Positions 48,930 through 60,657 of a stretch of 64,000 nt of DNA are shown here, piece by piece. The translations under genes and the position numbers were made by a program. The notes under the pieces are model-generated. The model had not been told where the DNA came from, ran no database searches, and worked only from the letters and a program-made list of their open reading frames with translations. The stretch is from assembly GCA_022606135.1 (NCBI GenBank), contig JABYQN010000004.1:2356001-2420000 (forward strand). Reading direction: 5' to 3'. Source of the DNA: Fomes fomentarius (lineage: Eukaryota; Basidiomycota; Agaricomycetes; Polyporales; Polyporaceae). The first letter of the stretch is position 1. The number at the start of each line of letters is the position of its first letter.

Positions 48930-49480
48930 TGATGAACTCTGAACCTGTAAGGCGAGGAGCAACTGTAAGTCACAACAAAGAGAGATCTTCAGTCAGTGAG
49001 CGAACAACTATATTGCATAGTGAAGTACCTGTAAGTCACAACAAAGAGAGACTACAAGTACTAAGTCAGTAAGAAGTAGTAGAGCATATGTAGGTAAGAG
49101 ACTTACTCTTCAGTCAGTGAGCGAACGACTGAAGAGCAGAGGCAAAGAAGGGACTGCTTATATACATGAGGGATGAGTCCATGAGTCAGCGGATAAAGCA
49201 GTCACATGTAGCCATAAGACAATGAGTCAGAGTCCGTATTGGCGTATGAGTCAGATACAGTCATAGCATGAGTCAGACATAAGGTCTAGAAGAGTCCGGT
49301 GCAGTGTAGAACGCACTGGTACGCACAGGAATGCACAGTCATATGGCCATGGGAAAGTACAGTAGGAAAACAAAGGAAACCATATATAGTAAGAAGGAAC
49401 ACAGCCTATCTAATCATATGACCATAAACAAGTGTACACAACTCCGGTCCGAGCACAGCCGGTAGTCCGGAAGTTCAACA
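48930..49480 (-). repeat. Copia LTR 1 (3' LTR of element A)
   Basis: 551 bp, identical on reading to 61636-62186 and to the reverse complement of 63264-63814. Contains a tatata element (49158-49163) and internal repeats of cagtcagtgagcgaac. Confidence 0.95.
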
Positions 49481-49491
49481 CTCCCACTTGT

Positions 49492-52400
49492 TCAAGATGC
49501 AATGGAAACAAGACCGATCTCATCAACGAACTTTGCCAAAATGGAATAAGGCACGTTCTTTGTGAGAGAATCAGCCAACTGATCCGCAGTCGCAACATAG
49601 AAGATCTCGACAGAGCCAGACTCCACTTGTTCACGAATGAAGTGGTAGCGAATCTCTATGTGCTTGGTACGCCGGTCGACTACTGGACTGACTGACAGGA
49701 AAATCAAACCCTGGTTATCTAGACACATGGGTGTCTGCCTGGTCAAGTCATCACCAAGTTCATCACCAAACGTCCTCAGCCAGATCAACTGACGACAGGT
49801 ATCAGAGGCTGCTTTATATTCCGCCTCAGTAGAGGAGAGCAAAATGGTAGGCTGATGCCTCAAAGCCCACGATATAGCACCACCTGCCATCAAGAAGATG
49901 AAGCCAGAGGTAGAATGCCGATCATCACGGTCTTCTGCCCAATCTGAATCTGAATAGGAGATCAGACTGTCATTAGACGCTCCCTTGTAGTGCAAGCGAT
50001 ACGCCTTTGTCCCTTGAAGGTAACGCAGGACATACTTCGCATAACTCATGTGCACTTCAGAGGGATTGGCATTGTACTTCGATAACCGTGTGACAGCGAA
50101 GGAGATATCAGGATGTGTTCCGAGCATGGTGTACAAAAGACTGCCAATGAGACTCTGGTAGCATTGCCTGAACTGATTGGAAGCTGGTTCGTCGGCACTT
50201 GCCAAGACAGCGCCAACAGGAAGGGGTGTACGTGAGGGTTTACAGTCAGCCATCTGAAAGTGCTCGAGAACAGACTGGATGTACTCTTCCTGGTCAATGT
50301 CGATCATACGAGTAGATCAATCACGAGTGATGCAAAGACCAAGGAAACACTGTACAGATCCCAAGTCTGTCATCTTGTACTGCTTAGAAAGCGAACACTT
50401 GACTTGTTTGATGTGACCAGACTGATCGCCCATCAGAAGTAGATCATCGACATAAAGAATGACAATTGTGACGTGATCTCCCCCTTGTCGCTGATATACG
50501 TAGATCCCAGCATCAGAATATGTCCGTGTAAATCCCAGATCTAGAAGCGATTGATGGATTTTCGCATTCCACTGATGTGACACCTGCTAAAGACCATAGA
50601 TAGCCTTTTTGAGTAGACAGATGTGATCTTCCTTCCCAGGAACGACCCAGCCTTCCGGCTGTTCCATATAAATCTCCTCATCTAGATCACCATTCAGGAA
50701 CGCGGTCTTGACATCCATTGACTCGATGTCCCAGTCCTCAAGCACTGCATGCGCGAGTAAATACCAGATAGACTCAAACCGTGCCACTGGAGAGAACATC
50801 TCATGGTAGTCCTCTCCCCACACCTGAGTGAAACCCTTTGCAACCAGACGAGCCTTGTACCGCCCATCATGTTTGATGTCATAGACCCAGCGGTTAGAGA
50901 CAACATGCCGGCCCTTGGGACGAGGAACAAGAACCCAAGTCTTATTCTCCATGAGCGACTCAAACTCCGACTTCTCAGCTTCGCGCCATTTCCCAGCATC
51001 AGGTGAGCGCATGGCTTCCTTATGCGACTGAGGTAAGCCAGCTTTATACTGAGCAGCAGCTAGAAAAGCGAGTATCGTCTCCACTTCGTGCAGATTGCCA
51101 TCCTTATCGATCTGATTATCAGTACGTGCAGGATTGTCATACACGTTGTTATTAGTCCAGTCCTTGTGGGGAATACCAGCTTTTTTGCGACGAGGACAGT
51201 CACGAGCAATGCTTGGTTTATTAGCTCCCACTGGAGGGCGACGACCACGTTTGTGAGGAGGACAAGGAGGAACGACAGGAGGTGGCGTAGGAGGACGTTG
51301 CGGAGGAGGAGGAGGCTCAGCAGGAGCTTCTGCAGGAGGAGTGGGATCAGCATCCGCTGGAGGGTCAGGTTGTGGTGGTTTGAAGAGGTTGGGAGGAATG
51401 AAAGGAATTGCATCATTGGGATCGACCAAATCAGAGTCATCGTTTGAGGAATCATCCGATTGATCATCTGAGAACAGACTGTCATCCGGGGTAGAAGGAC
51501 AGTTGCCAGGTAAGTTACGAGCAGGGAAAGACTCTTCGTCAAATGTTGCATCGCGGGACACGATGATAGAGCGGTTGGCTGGATTCCAAAACCTATACCC
51601 CTTGGAACCAGACTCATACCCGACGAAGATCATCTCGACAGCCTTCTTGTCGAGTTTCCCTTCGCGCTTTGCCTTCTGCACGTGGACAAAAGCTTTGCAC
51701 CCAAACACTCTGAAGTAAGAGACATCTGGAACGGTACCATCCCAAACAGTGATGGGGCACGACCACTTGTGTTGTCGCATAGGTTGACGATTGTAGATAT
51801 GAACGGCTGCGTCAAGAGCGAGTTGCCAGAAACCATGACTAAGACCTGCTTGGTGGAGCATAGACAGAGCCTTTTCAGTAATAGTGCGGTTCCAGCGCTC
51901 AGCACGTCCATTCTGTTGAGGCGAACCCGGTAGAGTCTTCTGGTGCTCGATACCGTGCGAATGAAGAAGTGTAGAGAACTCGTCTGATGTGTATTCCCCC
52001 CCTCGATCTGAGCGGATCAATTTGATCTTCTTGCCAGTCTGGTTCTCAGCCCACGCCTTATAGTCTTTGATTGCTTGGATCGCGTCAGACTTGTGTTTAA
52101 GGAAGTAAGCACGAGCGAGACCAGAATAGTCATCAATGAAACTGGCGAAGTATTTCCAACCTCCGATAGCCTGAGTGCGCATTGGTCCGTCAAGGTCCGT
52201 ATGGACTCGTTCGAGAACTTCAGTAGCGCGCTTCTCAGAAGGTGGAAAGGGGTTACGAGTGGATTTGCCAAAAGCACATCCATCACACGGTTCTTCGTCT
52301 GCAGGATCAACAGCATCAACCCCCTTAGTATACTTAGGAAGGTTGTGCAGAACGTCCTTGCCCGCATGACTAAAACGACGGTGCCAGGTCTTGAACTTAC

Positions 52401-53107
52401 GGACATTGAGATAGATGCGCTTGCTGTTGTGAAGCTCAATAATAGTCCAATAACAATTAGATGAAGGGTTGTATCGCGCCTCCAGGATCTTACGACCCTT
52501 GATATGAATCGTCGAACCATGTTTGACAGCGCTGTCAGGCAGCTTGTCAAAAATGCACATGCGCCCATCCCCTTGAAAGAGGGAGTAACCATTGCACTCA
52601 ATGGAGCCAGTCGAGAAGATGTGACCGATGGTGCCTGGTATGTAGTAGACGTGGTTCAAAGTAATTGCTACCTTCTGACCGTCTAACCAGGTTTCTCCAG
52701 ACAGAGTTCCTTCCCCAAGTGCCTGAATGACGCTGCTATCACCTTGTCCAGCAGTGTTAAACAGTACAGGCGTATTGAAGGGTTGGTACTCAATGAACTC
52801 AGAGAGATCACCAGTGATATGTTGAGATGCTCCAGAGTCCATCAGCCATGCAGTCCAGTTCACACTGTTCGAGGCCATAGCCTCATCGTAGAAAGAAGCA
52901 GCGATGTTAGACGAACCGGCTACAAGTACAGATGATACAGACTCGGTTGTGACGTGCGCATGGTTATGAGAAGTGTCCTTGTTCTTTCCCTTGTCCTTAT
53001 CCTTGTCTTTGTCCTTCCCTTTACCCTTGCCCTTGCCTTTGGGACGCTTCTCAGGGTACTTCTGATAGCAGTTGGACTCATGATGAGAGCCACTCCCGCA
53101 ATGAGTA
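49492..53107 (-). pseudogene. Copia element A pol (protease-integrase-RT-RNase H)
   Basis: After the rest of a CCHC knuckle (HCGSGSHHESNC) comes a Lys/Asp/Gly simple-sequence region (GKGKGKDKDKD). The protease motif WLMDSGASQHITGD is near 52850; the integrase finger H-H-C-C near 52350; the core DDE motifs TDLDGP, FIDDYSG and NGRAERWNRT (52200-51880). The RT shows WVYDIKHDGRYKARLVAKGF and YVDDLLLMGD (near 50430), and RNase H shows SDSDWAEDRDDRHSTSG and STEAEYKA. Two stops break it: TAG at 50587-50589 inside the RT, and TGA at 50317-50319 where an Arg is expected (ITRD-STRMIDID). So no autonomous activity is expected. Confidence 0.93.
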
Positions 53108-53381
53108 TTGAAGCAAGTGGAGCGAGCGCACGAGAGAGCAGGGAAGCGAGCAACAAAAGGATGAATTCGTGTTTGTACCAAGCAAACGCGTAAGGAATAC
53201 AGGATGATGCGCGAGCCTTATAAGTAACTTAGAGGAATGTAAATGACCAAATCAGGACATAACTAAGGTACCAGTAAGTCCGTAAGCGGTAACATACAGG
53301 GGCTTATCGTACAACGATAGGGTATCGTCCGGGCCAGATGCGTCATCGGTCGCACTCAAAAAAAAAAAACTCATGTTCCAA
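53108..53381 (+). mobile_element. SINE-like 274-bp insertion inside the copia zinc knuckle
   Basis: Splits the gag codons for the CCHC knuckle (CSHC on one side, the rest on the other). Flanked by caatgag at 53101-53107 and 53382-53388 (extendable to 11 bp with two mismatches). It has a 12-A run at 53358-53369 followed by about 12 extra bases. Its first 74 bases match the repeat at 24960-25035. I see no clear pol III A or B box, so the class is open. Confidence 0.7.
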
Positions 53382-53388
53382 CAATGAG

Positions 53389-54049
53389 AGCAGGGACCCT
53401 TGGGCTTTGGCTTGGTCTGGGAGACCTTGTTCGCAGACTGGCCGTTCTTGCGCATGGACTCCTCAGCCAAGGTCTTCGACTGGATGTTGTCGAGAGTGAC
53501 CTTGTTGAGGTCTGTAGTTGCCATAAGTGCAGAGACCATGGACCGGTACGACTCCGGGATCTTGGACATCAAGAGAAGGGCTTGCATGTTGTCAGAGAGT
53601 GTGATGCCGTTGCTACTGATTTCGCACAGGCGTGTGATAAGACGCATCATCTGATCCTGAAGGGGCTTCTGTTCGTTCATCCGAGGCTCAGTGACGAGTG
53701 ACTCGAACAAACCCCAGACGTGGGCACTGTTAGGCTTGCCAAACTTGTTCTGTAACGCTTCCCAGGACTCAGCAGCAGTCATGTCCCTGGGTTGTCCACC
53801 CGAGACAGGAATATGAGTGTCCAGAACATAGTGAAAGTTTGGTGCGACACGCATGTACATCATGCCACAAGCTTGCCCATCAAGTTTATCCCACTTGTCC
53901 TTGGCAGCTTGCTCAGTAGGACGAGTAGCACCTTTGACAACACTCCAACAGTCCATGAAGATGAAATAGCCCTTCATCTTGGCAGACCAGTCGTTGTACT
54001 GATTCGCCGAAGAGAGGACAGGGATAGAGTCGACTTTGATATCTCCCAT
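53389..54049 (-). pseudogene. Copia element A gag
   Basis: Likely ATG at 54049 (MGDIKVDSIPVLSSANQYN), then WSAKMKGYF, LDGQACGMMYMRV, AAESWEALQNKFG, LMSKIPESYRSMVSALMA: the usual copia gag (UBN2-like) course. It ends in the first half of the zinc knuckle (KGPCSHC) where the small insertion sits. The open frame extends upstream of the ATG through the LINE insertion point. Confidence 0.85.
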
Positions 54050-54095
54050 GATGGATAAGAGGTATTGGGGAGAATCGAGATATTCCTCCTTGAAG

Positions 54096-54105
54096 TCTAG
54101 AGTGG
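54096..54105 (+). repeat. LINE target-site duplication, left copy (gtctagagtg)
   Basis: Same ten bases follow the poly(A) tail at 60658-60667; both are preceded by AA. Confidence 0.92.
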
Positions 54106-54278
54106 AACTCAGGATTTGGGACCCCTCTTGACTCACTACCACCACCAGCAGGTTTTTTCCCATGCTAAAGCTCTACTAGGGGAGGGCTCTGCATGTGGTG
54201 ACTCCTCTCTGGACGGTATTCACGGTACACCCGACTTCAATTTCACTTACCTAAAGCACCTGGAGGGGCCCTTTCACC

Positions 54279-55958
54279 ATGACCGATGGCCAGACGTCAT
54301 TGACAGGCCGGGGAAAAAGAAGCACGGCGGCGGCGACTTTTTTAGGCGCCAGTGCCAGCTCATCGGCGAGCAGATCGGCGATGCAGTTAAGACAGGCAAG
54401 AAAGCCTCCCACAACGCAGAAGACGCTCTTCGAGGACGCAGAAAAGCTCATCCCGGACCTCGACGCGGCAGTCGCTTTCCTGCGGCAGCGCCAACTCATC
54501 CCGCCAGGCGACGACTCGGTCTCGCCGGCGGTGCTCACGACCGGCCTACTGCATTTTGCCTTCGCCTCGCCGGCTCAGGATCTCGCTCGCAAGGGTCTCA
54601 TTGCCTTCGCCCACGTAAGCAAGGCGGTTCTCGCTTGGCAGCTGCAAGATGTGTTGGTACCAAACATCACGGAGCGGGTCGAGACCCAGATTCAGAACCG
54701 ACTGGATCACCACACCACACTAATGGAGGAGAAGCTGGAGAATGCTACAACCGCGTTGGACGAGGTCAAAAGGGACGCGGACCAGTGGGTTGAGAGGCTG
54801 GTCGCTACGTGCACGCAGATGGAACAGGCAGAGGACAGGGTGCTAGGATTGCACAAGGATCTGCAGACGGTGGTGCAAACCCCAGGTACGTCGCAAGCGG
54901 CGCCCTCCTCACTGACTCTCGAGGCCGCTCCTGTGCGTACACGCAGGGCGGTCAATCTGGCAGATCTGTTGCAGCGCCAGCTCCTCGTATGCGGAGCGGC
55001 CCTCAAGGACCCGCAGGGGAACTCTCTCACCGACCGGGAGGCCCTGGAGCGAGCCCGACAGGCGCTGGACCTTATGGAGAAGGACGGGCTCACACCGCCG
55101 GCGGGAAGCACAGTGGAAACAGCTAAGGTACAGTTGCACGGTGATGTTGTATTCACGTTCTCCACTATAGCCGCCGCGCGCTGGATTGTACGCCCACATG
55201 TGGCGACGGCCTTCTCCCGCAAAATGGGGATGGAGGCCCGGATCGTGGAGCGCCTTTACAGGCTGGTGGTCGAGGGCGTACCGGTCGGCTTCGAGCCCCA
55301 CAGCGCCGCGGGCCTCCGGGCATTAGAGGAGGTGAACAATATGGAGAAGGGCTTGCTCAGCCGCGCAGACTGGATCAAACCTCCGGAGAAGTGCCACCCT
55401 GGACAACGCATGGCCTTTTTGCTACTCACTGTCTCCGGCATCGAACAGGCGAACCGCGCACTCAAGGGCCTCACCGTCATGGGGCGGCGTGCCTTGGTCC
55501 GGCGCGAGTTCATTGAACCCAAGCGCTGCGCGAAGTGCCAGAGCTATGACGGTCACTACGCCAGGGACTGCCCGTTAACGCATGACGTCTGCGCTACATG
55601 CACGGGCGACCACCTGTCAGCGCATTGCACAGTGAAGGATCCGGCCCTCTACAGATGTGCAGGCTGCGACACTCAAGGTCATGCAGCGTGGGACCGTAAC
55701 TGTCCTACGCTGCGTTCCAAGGTGCGAGCTCACGCTGCTCGTCGCGCTGACAGTGGTTTCAGGTTTTTCGTCACCAACAACCCGGAGACCTGGATCACCG
55801 AGGAGGAGGACTTGCTCCGTGCTCCTCCCCCGCCCACCGTATGGTCGCAAGTCCGCCAATGCTTCGTCGACGCCGATACACAGCAACAGGGCCCAGCGCA
55901 GGCCCGGCTCGACCGCTTCATGAACGTGCGACCACCTACTGATGCATGTCGTCCATGA
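54279..55958 (+). CDS. LINE ORF1 (nucleic-acid binding protein)
   Basis: 559 codons from ATG, uninterrupted. A basic, Ser/Ala-rich N-terminus is followed by a helical, charged region likely to form a coiled coil (TTLMEEKLENATTALDEVK, about residues 140-180). Near residues 410-470 come Cys/His clusters CAKCQSYDGHYARDC, CATCTGDHLSAHC and CAGCDTQGHAAWDRNC. Such ORF1 proteins bind LINE RNA. It overlaps the start of ORF2 (55946) by 13 nt in another frame, which suggests reinitiation or coupled translation. Confidence 0.9.
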   Translation: MTDGQTSLTGRGKRSTAAATFLGASASSSASRSAMQLRQARKPPTTQKTLFEDAEKLIPDLDAAVAFLRQRQLIPPGDDSVSPAVLTTGLLHFAFASPAQDLARKGLIAFAHVSKAVLAWQLQDVLVPNITERVETQIQNRLDHHTTLMEEKLENATTALDEVKRDADQWVERLVATCTQMEQAEDRVLGLHKDLQTVVQTPGTSQAAPSSLTLEAAPVRTRRAVNLADLLQRQLLVCGAALKDPQGNSLTDREALERARQALDLMEKDGLTPPAGSTVETAKVQLHGDVVFTFSTIAAARWIVRPHVATAFSRKMGMEARIVERLYRLVVEGVPVGFEPHSAAGLRALEEVNNMEKGLLSRADWIKPPEKCHPGQRMAFLLLTVSGIEQANRALKGLTVMGRRALVRREFIEPKRCAKCQSYDGHYARDCPLTHDVCATCTGDHLSAHCTVKDPALYRCAGCDTQGHAAWDRNCPTLRSKVRAHAARRADSGFRFFVTNNPETWITEEEDLLRAPPPPTVWSQVRQCFVDADTQQQGPAQARLDRFMNVRPPTDACRP

Positions 55959-58900
55959 GTGGTCCCACCCCCACTCTCCGAATCTGGCAGCAAAATCTGA
56001 ACAAATCCAACGTCGCACAGCAGGACATGTTGAGCAAGATCCTTACGACTGACTATGATATCATTGCTTTGCAGGCACAATATGTAGACTTCAAGAATCT
56101 CACTAGGAGCACGTCGCACTGGAGGGTTCTCTACCCTATGCTGCGTGACCCTGACACGGCGGGCCGCGTGCGCTCAGCCATTCTTATCAGCAAGAAACTC
56201 TCCACCAACGCATGGTCTCCGGTGACCATACCGCACCCCGACATCACCGCAGTCACGATAAAGACCGAGCATGCCTCTATTCACCTCTTCAACCTATATG
56301 TCGATGGGAGCCATGACATGGCGCTCCATGCTGCGGCGCGTGCGACTAGGAGGCTTTGCATGGAGGAAGGGACCCACGAGTTCATCTGGCTAGGCGACTT
56401 TAACCATCACCACCCGCGCTGGGACGACCACGGCAACGATCATCTCTTTACCCGGCAGAATCTCGAGCGCTCGGAGCTACTGGTCCGTTATCTGGCAGAA
56501 TTCGGACTGGACATGGCGCTTCCACCGGGAGTCGCCACGCTGGAGGTGACGCGCACCAAGAACACAACCCGCCCGGACAACGTCTTCTGCACAGAGGGCG
56601 TCCTGGAGCGGCTACGCCTTTGCACTGCGCTCCCCGCCGATCGACTGGCGTGTACTGACCACTTCCCTATCCAGACGATTTTCGACATTCCGACTGCGGC
56701 AGCACCGGTGAGGCCGCGGCGCGACTTTCGCTGGGTGGACTGGGGCGATTTTGATCGCTCTCTGGCCGCGCGGCTGGAGGCGCGCAACCTCCCGGACAGG
56801 ATTACCTCGGTGGCCCGTTTTGACAGCATGTTGGACGCACTGATGTCAGACCTACAGAAGACCATCACGGAACATGTCCCGATGGCTAAGGATATGCCCT
56901 ACGCCAAGCGCTGGTGGTCGAAGGAGCTCACGGCAATGCGTCGTCAGAAGGAGAAACTGGGCAGACGCTCTCACCGCAACCGGGATGACAAGCAGCACCC
57001 AGTCCACGCTGAGTACCGCCGCTATCGTAACCGCTACACTGATGCCATTCGCATGGCCAAGAACGACTTTTGGAAGGCGTGGATCGACTCGGTCGATTCG
57101 CGCACTATCTGGGACGCTAATCGCTTCCTCAAGCGGGGATCTACTGACGGGGGCAGCGCTCGCATCCCCCCCATCAATGTGGTAGGGGTCAACGGGCAGA
57201 ACAAGGTCCTTACGTCTAATGATGACAAGGGGAAGGAGTTCTATGACACCTTCTTCCTCCCCCCAAGCACGCAGCCTATCCCGAGCGGGCCCTACCCAGC
57301 GCCACGTTTCACCTTCCGCCCAATCACTGACGACCAGGTGCGCAGCGCTATCCAAGTGCTGCGCTCCTTCAAGGCCCCAGGACCTGACGCCATTCCTAAC
57401 GAAGTCTACAAACACTGCGCTGACACGCTCTCTCCCATACTAGGCACTCTGTTCCGTGCAACGTTCACGCTGCAGTACTATCCCGACTGCTGGAAGCTCT
57501 CGGACACGGTCGTGCTGCAAAAGCCGGGCAAGTCGGACTACACCGTGGCCAAATCCTGGCGCCCGATTGCCCTGCTGAATTGCATGTCGAAGATTCTGTC
57601 CCGGTGTGTTGCAGACGTACTCGTATACGAGGCTGAAAAATGTTCCTTGCTAGCTAATCTGCAGTTTGGAGGCCGGATGGGCCGCACGACAACTGACTCC
57701 ATCCACTTAGTCACGAAGACCATCAAGGATGCGTGGCGCAAGCAGCACGTGGCATCGGTCGTGTTCCTGGACATCAAGTCTGCATTCCCTGCTGCTTCAC
57801 CGGAGCGTCTGTTCCACAACCTGCGGATGCGGGGAGTCCCGGCGGAGTACGTCGATTGGCTTAGGGTAAAGTTAGAGCACCGCCACACCCAACTCAAGTT
57901 CGACGATTACGTCTCGGATGTGTTCGAGATCTTTAGTGGCATTGATCAGGGCTGCCCGCTGTCGGTCATACTCTATGCATTCTATAACTCTGACCTTATT
58001 GACAGCGCAGTTCTCAAGAACGGGGAGACGGTGGTGGGTTCTATGGACGACGTTGCCCTGGTGGTCACTGGGAAGACGTTCGCGGCCTGCCATGACAAGA
58101 TCCGCCAGTTCATGGAACGGACGGGAGGTGCGCTGGACTGGTCTCGCTCACACAACTCACGGTACTCCCTCGACAAATTTGGTCTCCTCAACTGCAAGGC
58201 GCGCATGCAGGGTCTTGGCCCGACACTGCACCTCACGGATGGCACGACAATCACACCTTCCGACCACCACTGTTTCCTGGGCCTGCTTGTGGACCACCAG
58301 CTTCGGTTCAAGCAACACGTGGCGCTGGCGTACTCCAAGGGCAGCAAGTGGGTGGCGCAGCTACGCCGCCTAGCAACAGCGCGCAACGGCCTCACACTCA
58401 CAGTAGTCCGCCGTCTTTACTTGGTGGTGGTGGTCCCGAGTATGCTATACGCCGCTGACACCTTTCTGACCCCAGTGCGCATCCTCCGGGGGCAGAAGCG
58501 TCAGCATGGATCGGTTGGGCACGTCCGATGCCTGGCAATGGTTCAATGCCAAGCACTCCTGGCCATGACGGGAGCCCTCTGCTCCACGGCAACTGACATT
58601 ATGGAGGCCCACGCTGACCTCCTCCCTTTTGACCTTCTAGTGGACAAGGTCTGTCACCGGGCGGCTGTCTGACTCTGCGCTCTCCCGGACGCACACCCAC
58701 TTGCGGCCCATGTCCGCAGGTCGGGAGGCCGTTTTGTCAAGTCGCACCGTTCGTCGCTTCACGAACTGCTGGACGCCTACCGCAAGTTCCTGGATTACAA
58801 GCACACCGAGAAGATTCAGCCCGTCAGGCTTCACCCTCAGTGGCGGCCGCGTCACCGTGTCTATGTCATTTGCGATCGGGAGGCGGCGGCTGCAGACGAC

Positions 58901-59878
58901 GCTCGCTGGTCGCGCCATGGAGCCTACCGAGTCTATACCGATGGGTCTGATGTCAACGGTGGAGTGGGCGCATCGGCCGTCCTTTATGGCCCAGGACGAC
59001 AGCGGCCCAGAACGCTTCACGTCCACCTGGGTCCCTCCACGCGGCACACGGTCTATGAGGCCGAGATTGTCGCCACGCTCCTGGGACTCCAGCTTCTCCG
59101 CTCAGTCCCGCACCGCATCCGCAAGGCGTCCATCGCACTGGACAACATGGCAGCAATACAAGCATCGACACTGCGGACATCGGCACCAGGGTGATACCTC
59201 ACTGACCTATTCCACAGATACGTTAACATACTCAAGAGGGAGCACCCGGAGATGCGGCTCACGCTGCGGTGGGTCCCAGGTCATGCGGACATGGAAGGGA
59301 ATGAGGCCGCGGATGAGGCTGCAAAGGACGCAGCACGGGGACTCATGTCGCCGCTCGCGCGACTGCCTAAGGAGCTGCGCCACCCTCTCCCCCTCAGTGT
59401 CTCAAGAGCACGCCAGAATTTCATCAAGGAGCTCAACTGTCGCGCGGCCGACCGCTGGCGAGGTTCTCGCCGGAGCCTCCGGATGGTTGACATTGACTCC
59501 GGCCTACCGTCGCACAAATATGCTGAGCGCATCTCCCGCCTACTGCGCAGACACGCTAATCTGCTCTTACAGCTCCGGATGGGTCATGTTCCCTTACAGA
59601 CGTACTTTGAGCGCATCGGGAAGGCGCTCACCAGTACCTGCCCGACCTGTCGCGAGGCGCCGGAATCGGTTCGGCACTATCTCCTCAGCTGCCCGACCTA
59701 TGTGCTGCATCGTGCAGTGCACTTCCGGCCATTGGGGTACTCTGGCCGCAAGCTCTCCACGCTACTGAATTCCGACGACGCCCTCCGCCCCCTCTTCGCT
59801 TATGTCAATGCCACTGGGAGGTTCAGGCAGGTCTTCGGCTCCCTGCCGGACCTCCCCGAAGACGAGGAGGATGACTGA
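55946..59878 (+). pseudogene. LINE ORF2 (endonuclease-RT-RNase H) with two TGA stops
   Basis: One frame of 1311 codons with TGA at 58670-58672 and 59192-59194 and no frameshift. Endonuclease: IWQQNLNKSN, LGDFNHHHPRWDD and TDHFPIQ are present, but where the family has the metal-binding Glu (LQEP) this copy reads LQAQ. RT: KAPGPDAIPNEVYK, WRPIALLNCMSKI, FLDIKSAFPA, GIDQGCPLS and SMDDVALVV with the two Asp kept. RNase H: VYTDGSDVNGGVGASAVL, EAEIVATLLGL and WVPGHADMEGNEAADEAAK. The C-terminus has a CPTCREAPESVRHYLLSC knuckle. Both TGA codons sit before residues consistent with a lost Arg. Confidence 0.93.
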
Positions 59879-60636
59879 TTCCCTCCACCTGCTTATCCCC
59901 CCCTCTTTTCTTTTTGCACTGCATCGCTCACTCCCTTCCTCCTCCAGATCCTTCTCCCGCAACCTGTGTGGTGGGACCGTCCTAGACGTGCAACTCGCCC
60001 CCTCCAAACAAACCTCGCCTTCACCTCCCACGCTCAACGCCGGGACGGGTTCAAGCACTGTGCGAGCCGTGCACGCGCACAACGTGGCGGCCTGCGCCCG
60101 GCGCCCAAGAGTCTCGATGCAAGCGGCTTTCAATACCCAGCCGTCCTCACCTTCTGCTGCCCATACGCACTCCTTGGCATGGAGCACATGGCTTGCACGG
60201 CCCACTGGGGGGGTAGAACGGCCCGCGCAAAGGTGTCGGGGTGCCCATGCGTAGCCCGGCACTGCGGTGTCCCGACTTGAACCCGTCAGTTTAAAAGGTT
60301 CCCGACCTGCCTGTGATCCCACCACATTCACGTCCCCTCGACACCTGCCCCTCACGTTGAGCGCGCACATGCACAACGTACTTCGTTTATTCCCACTAGC
60401 AACTGTTTACTTACATGCGTCCCTCCGGTCTCGGTCTCCTCTCTCGGTCTCTCTATCTCTCCCTCACCCTTACCTTACCTCTACTATACTAATGGCCCCG
60501 CATACGCCACGGTTTCGCTCCCCACTCCCCTATCTATGCTTAGAGAACCCCCGTATGTCTAGTGCACGCAATTTGTCGACATGTGGTGTCTTGCCTACCA
60601 TAGGGCCCGGCCCTCCAGGGCAATAAACAAGGATTC
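59879..60636 (+). other. LINE 3' untranslated region
   Basis: C/T-rich, no conserved frame. Ends CAATAAACAAGGATTC before the poly(A) run; AATAAA at 60622-60627 could be the polyadenylation signal. Confidence 0.7.
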
Positions 60637-60657
60637 AAAAAAAAAAAAAAAAAAAAA

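Larger units (their letters stand above)
54106..60657 (+). mobile_element. Tad-type non-LTR retrotransposon (LINE) nested in copia element A
   Basis: 6552 bp, ending in 21 A (60637-60657) and flanked by a 10-12 bp target duplication. Two ORFs: ORF1 with zinc knuckles and ORF2 with AP endonuclease, RT and RNase H, the layout of the fungal Tad clade. It lies antisense to the host element. ORF2 has two in-frame TGA codons. The 3' UTR (59879-60636) is about 760 nt and C/T-rich. Confidence 0.94.

Noticed and set aside
50587..53181. Copia pol starting at 53181
   Set aside because: That start is a TTG inside the small insertion; the natural frame comes from gag through the zinc knuckle.
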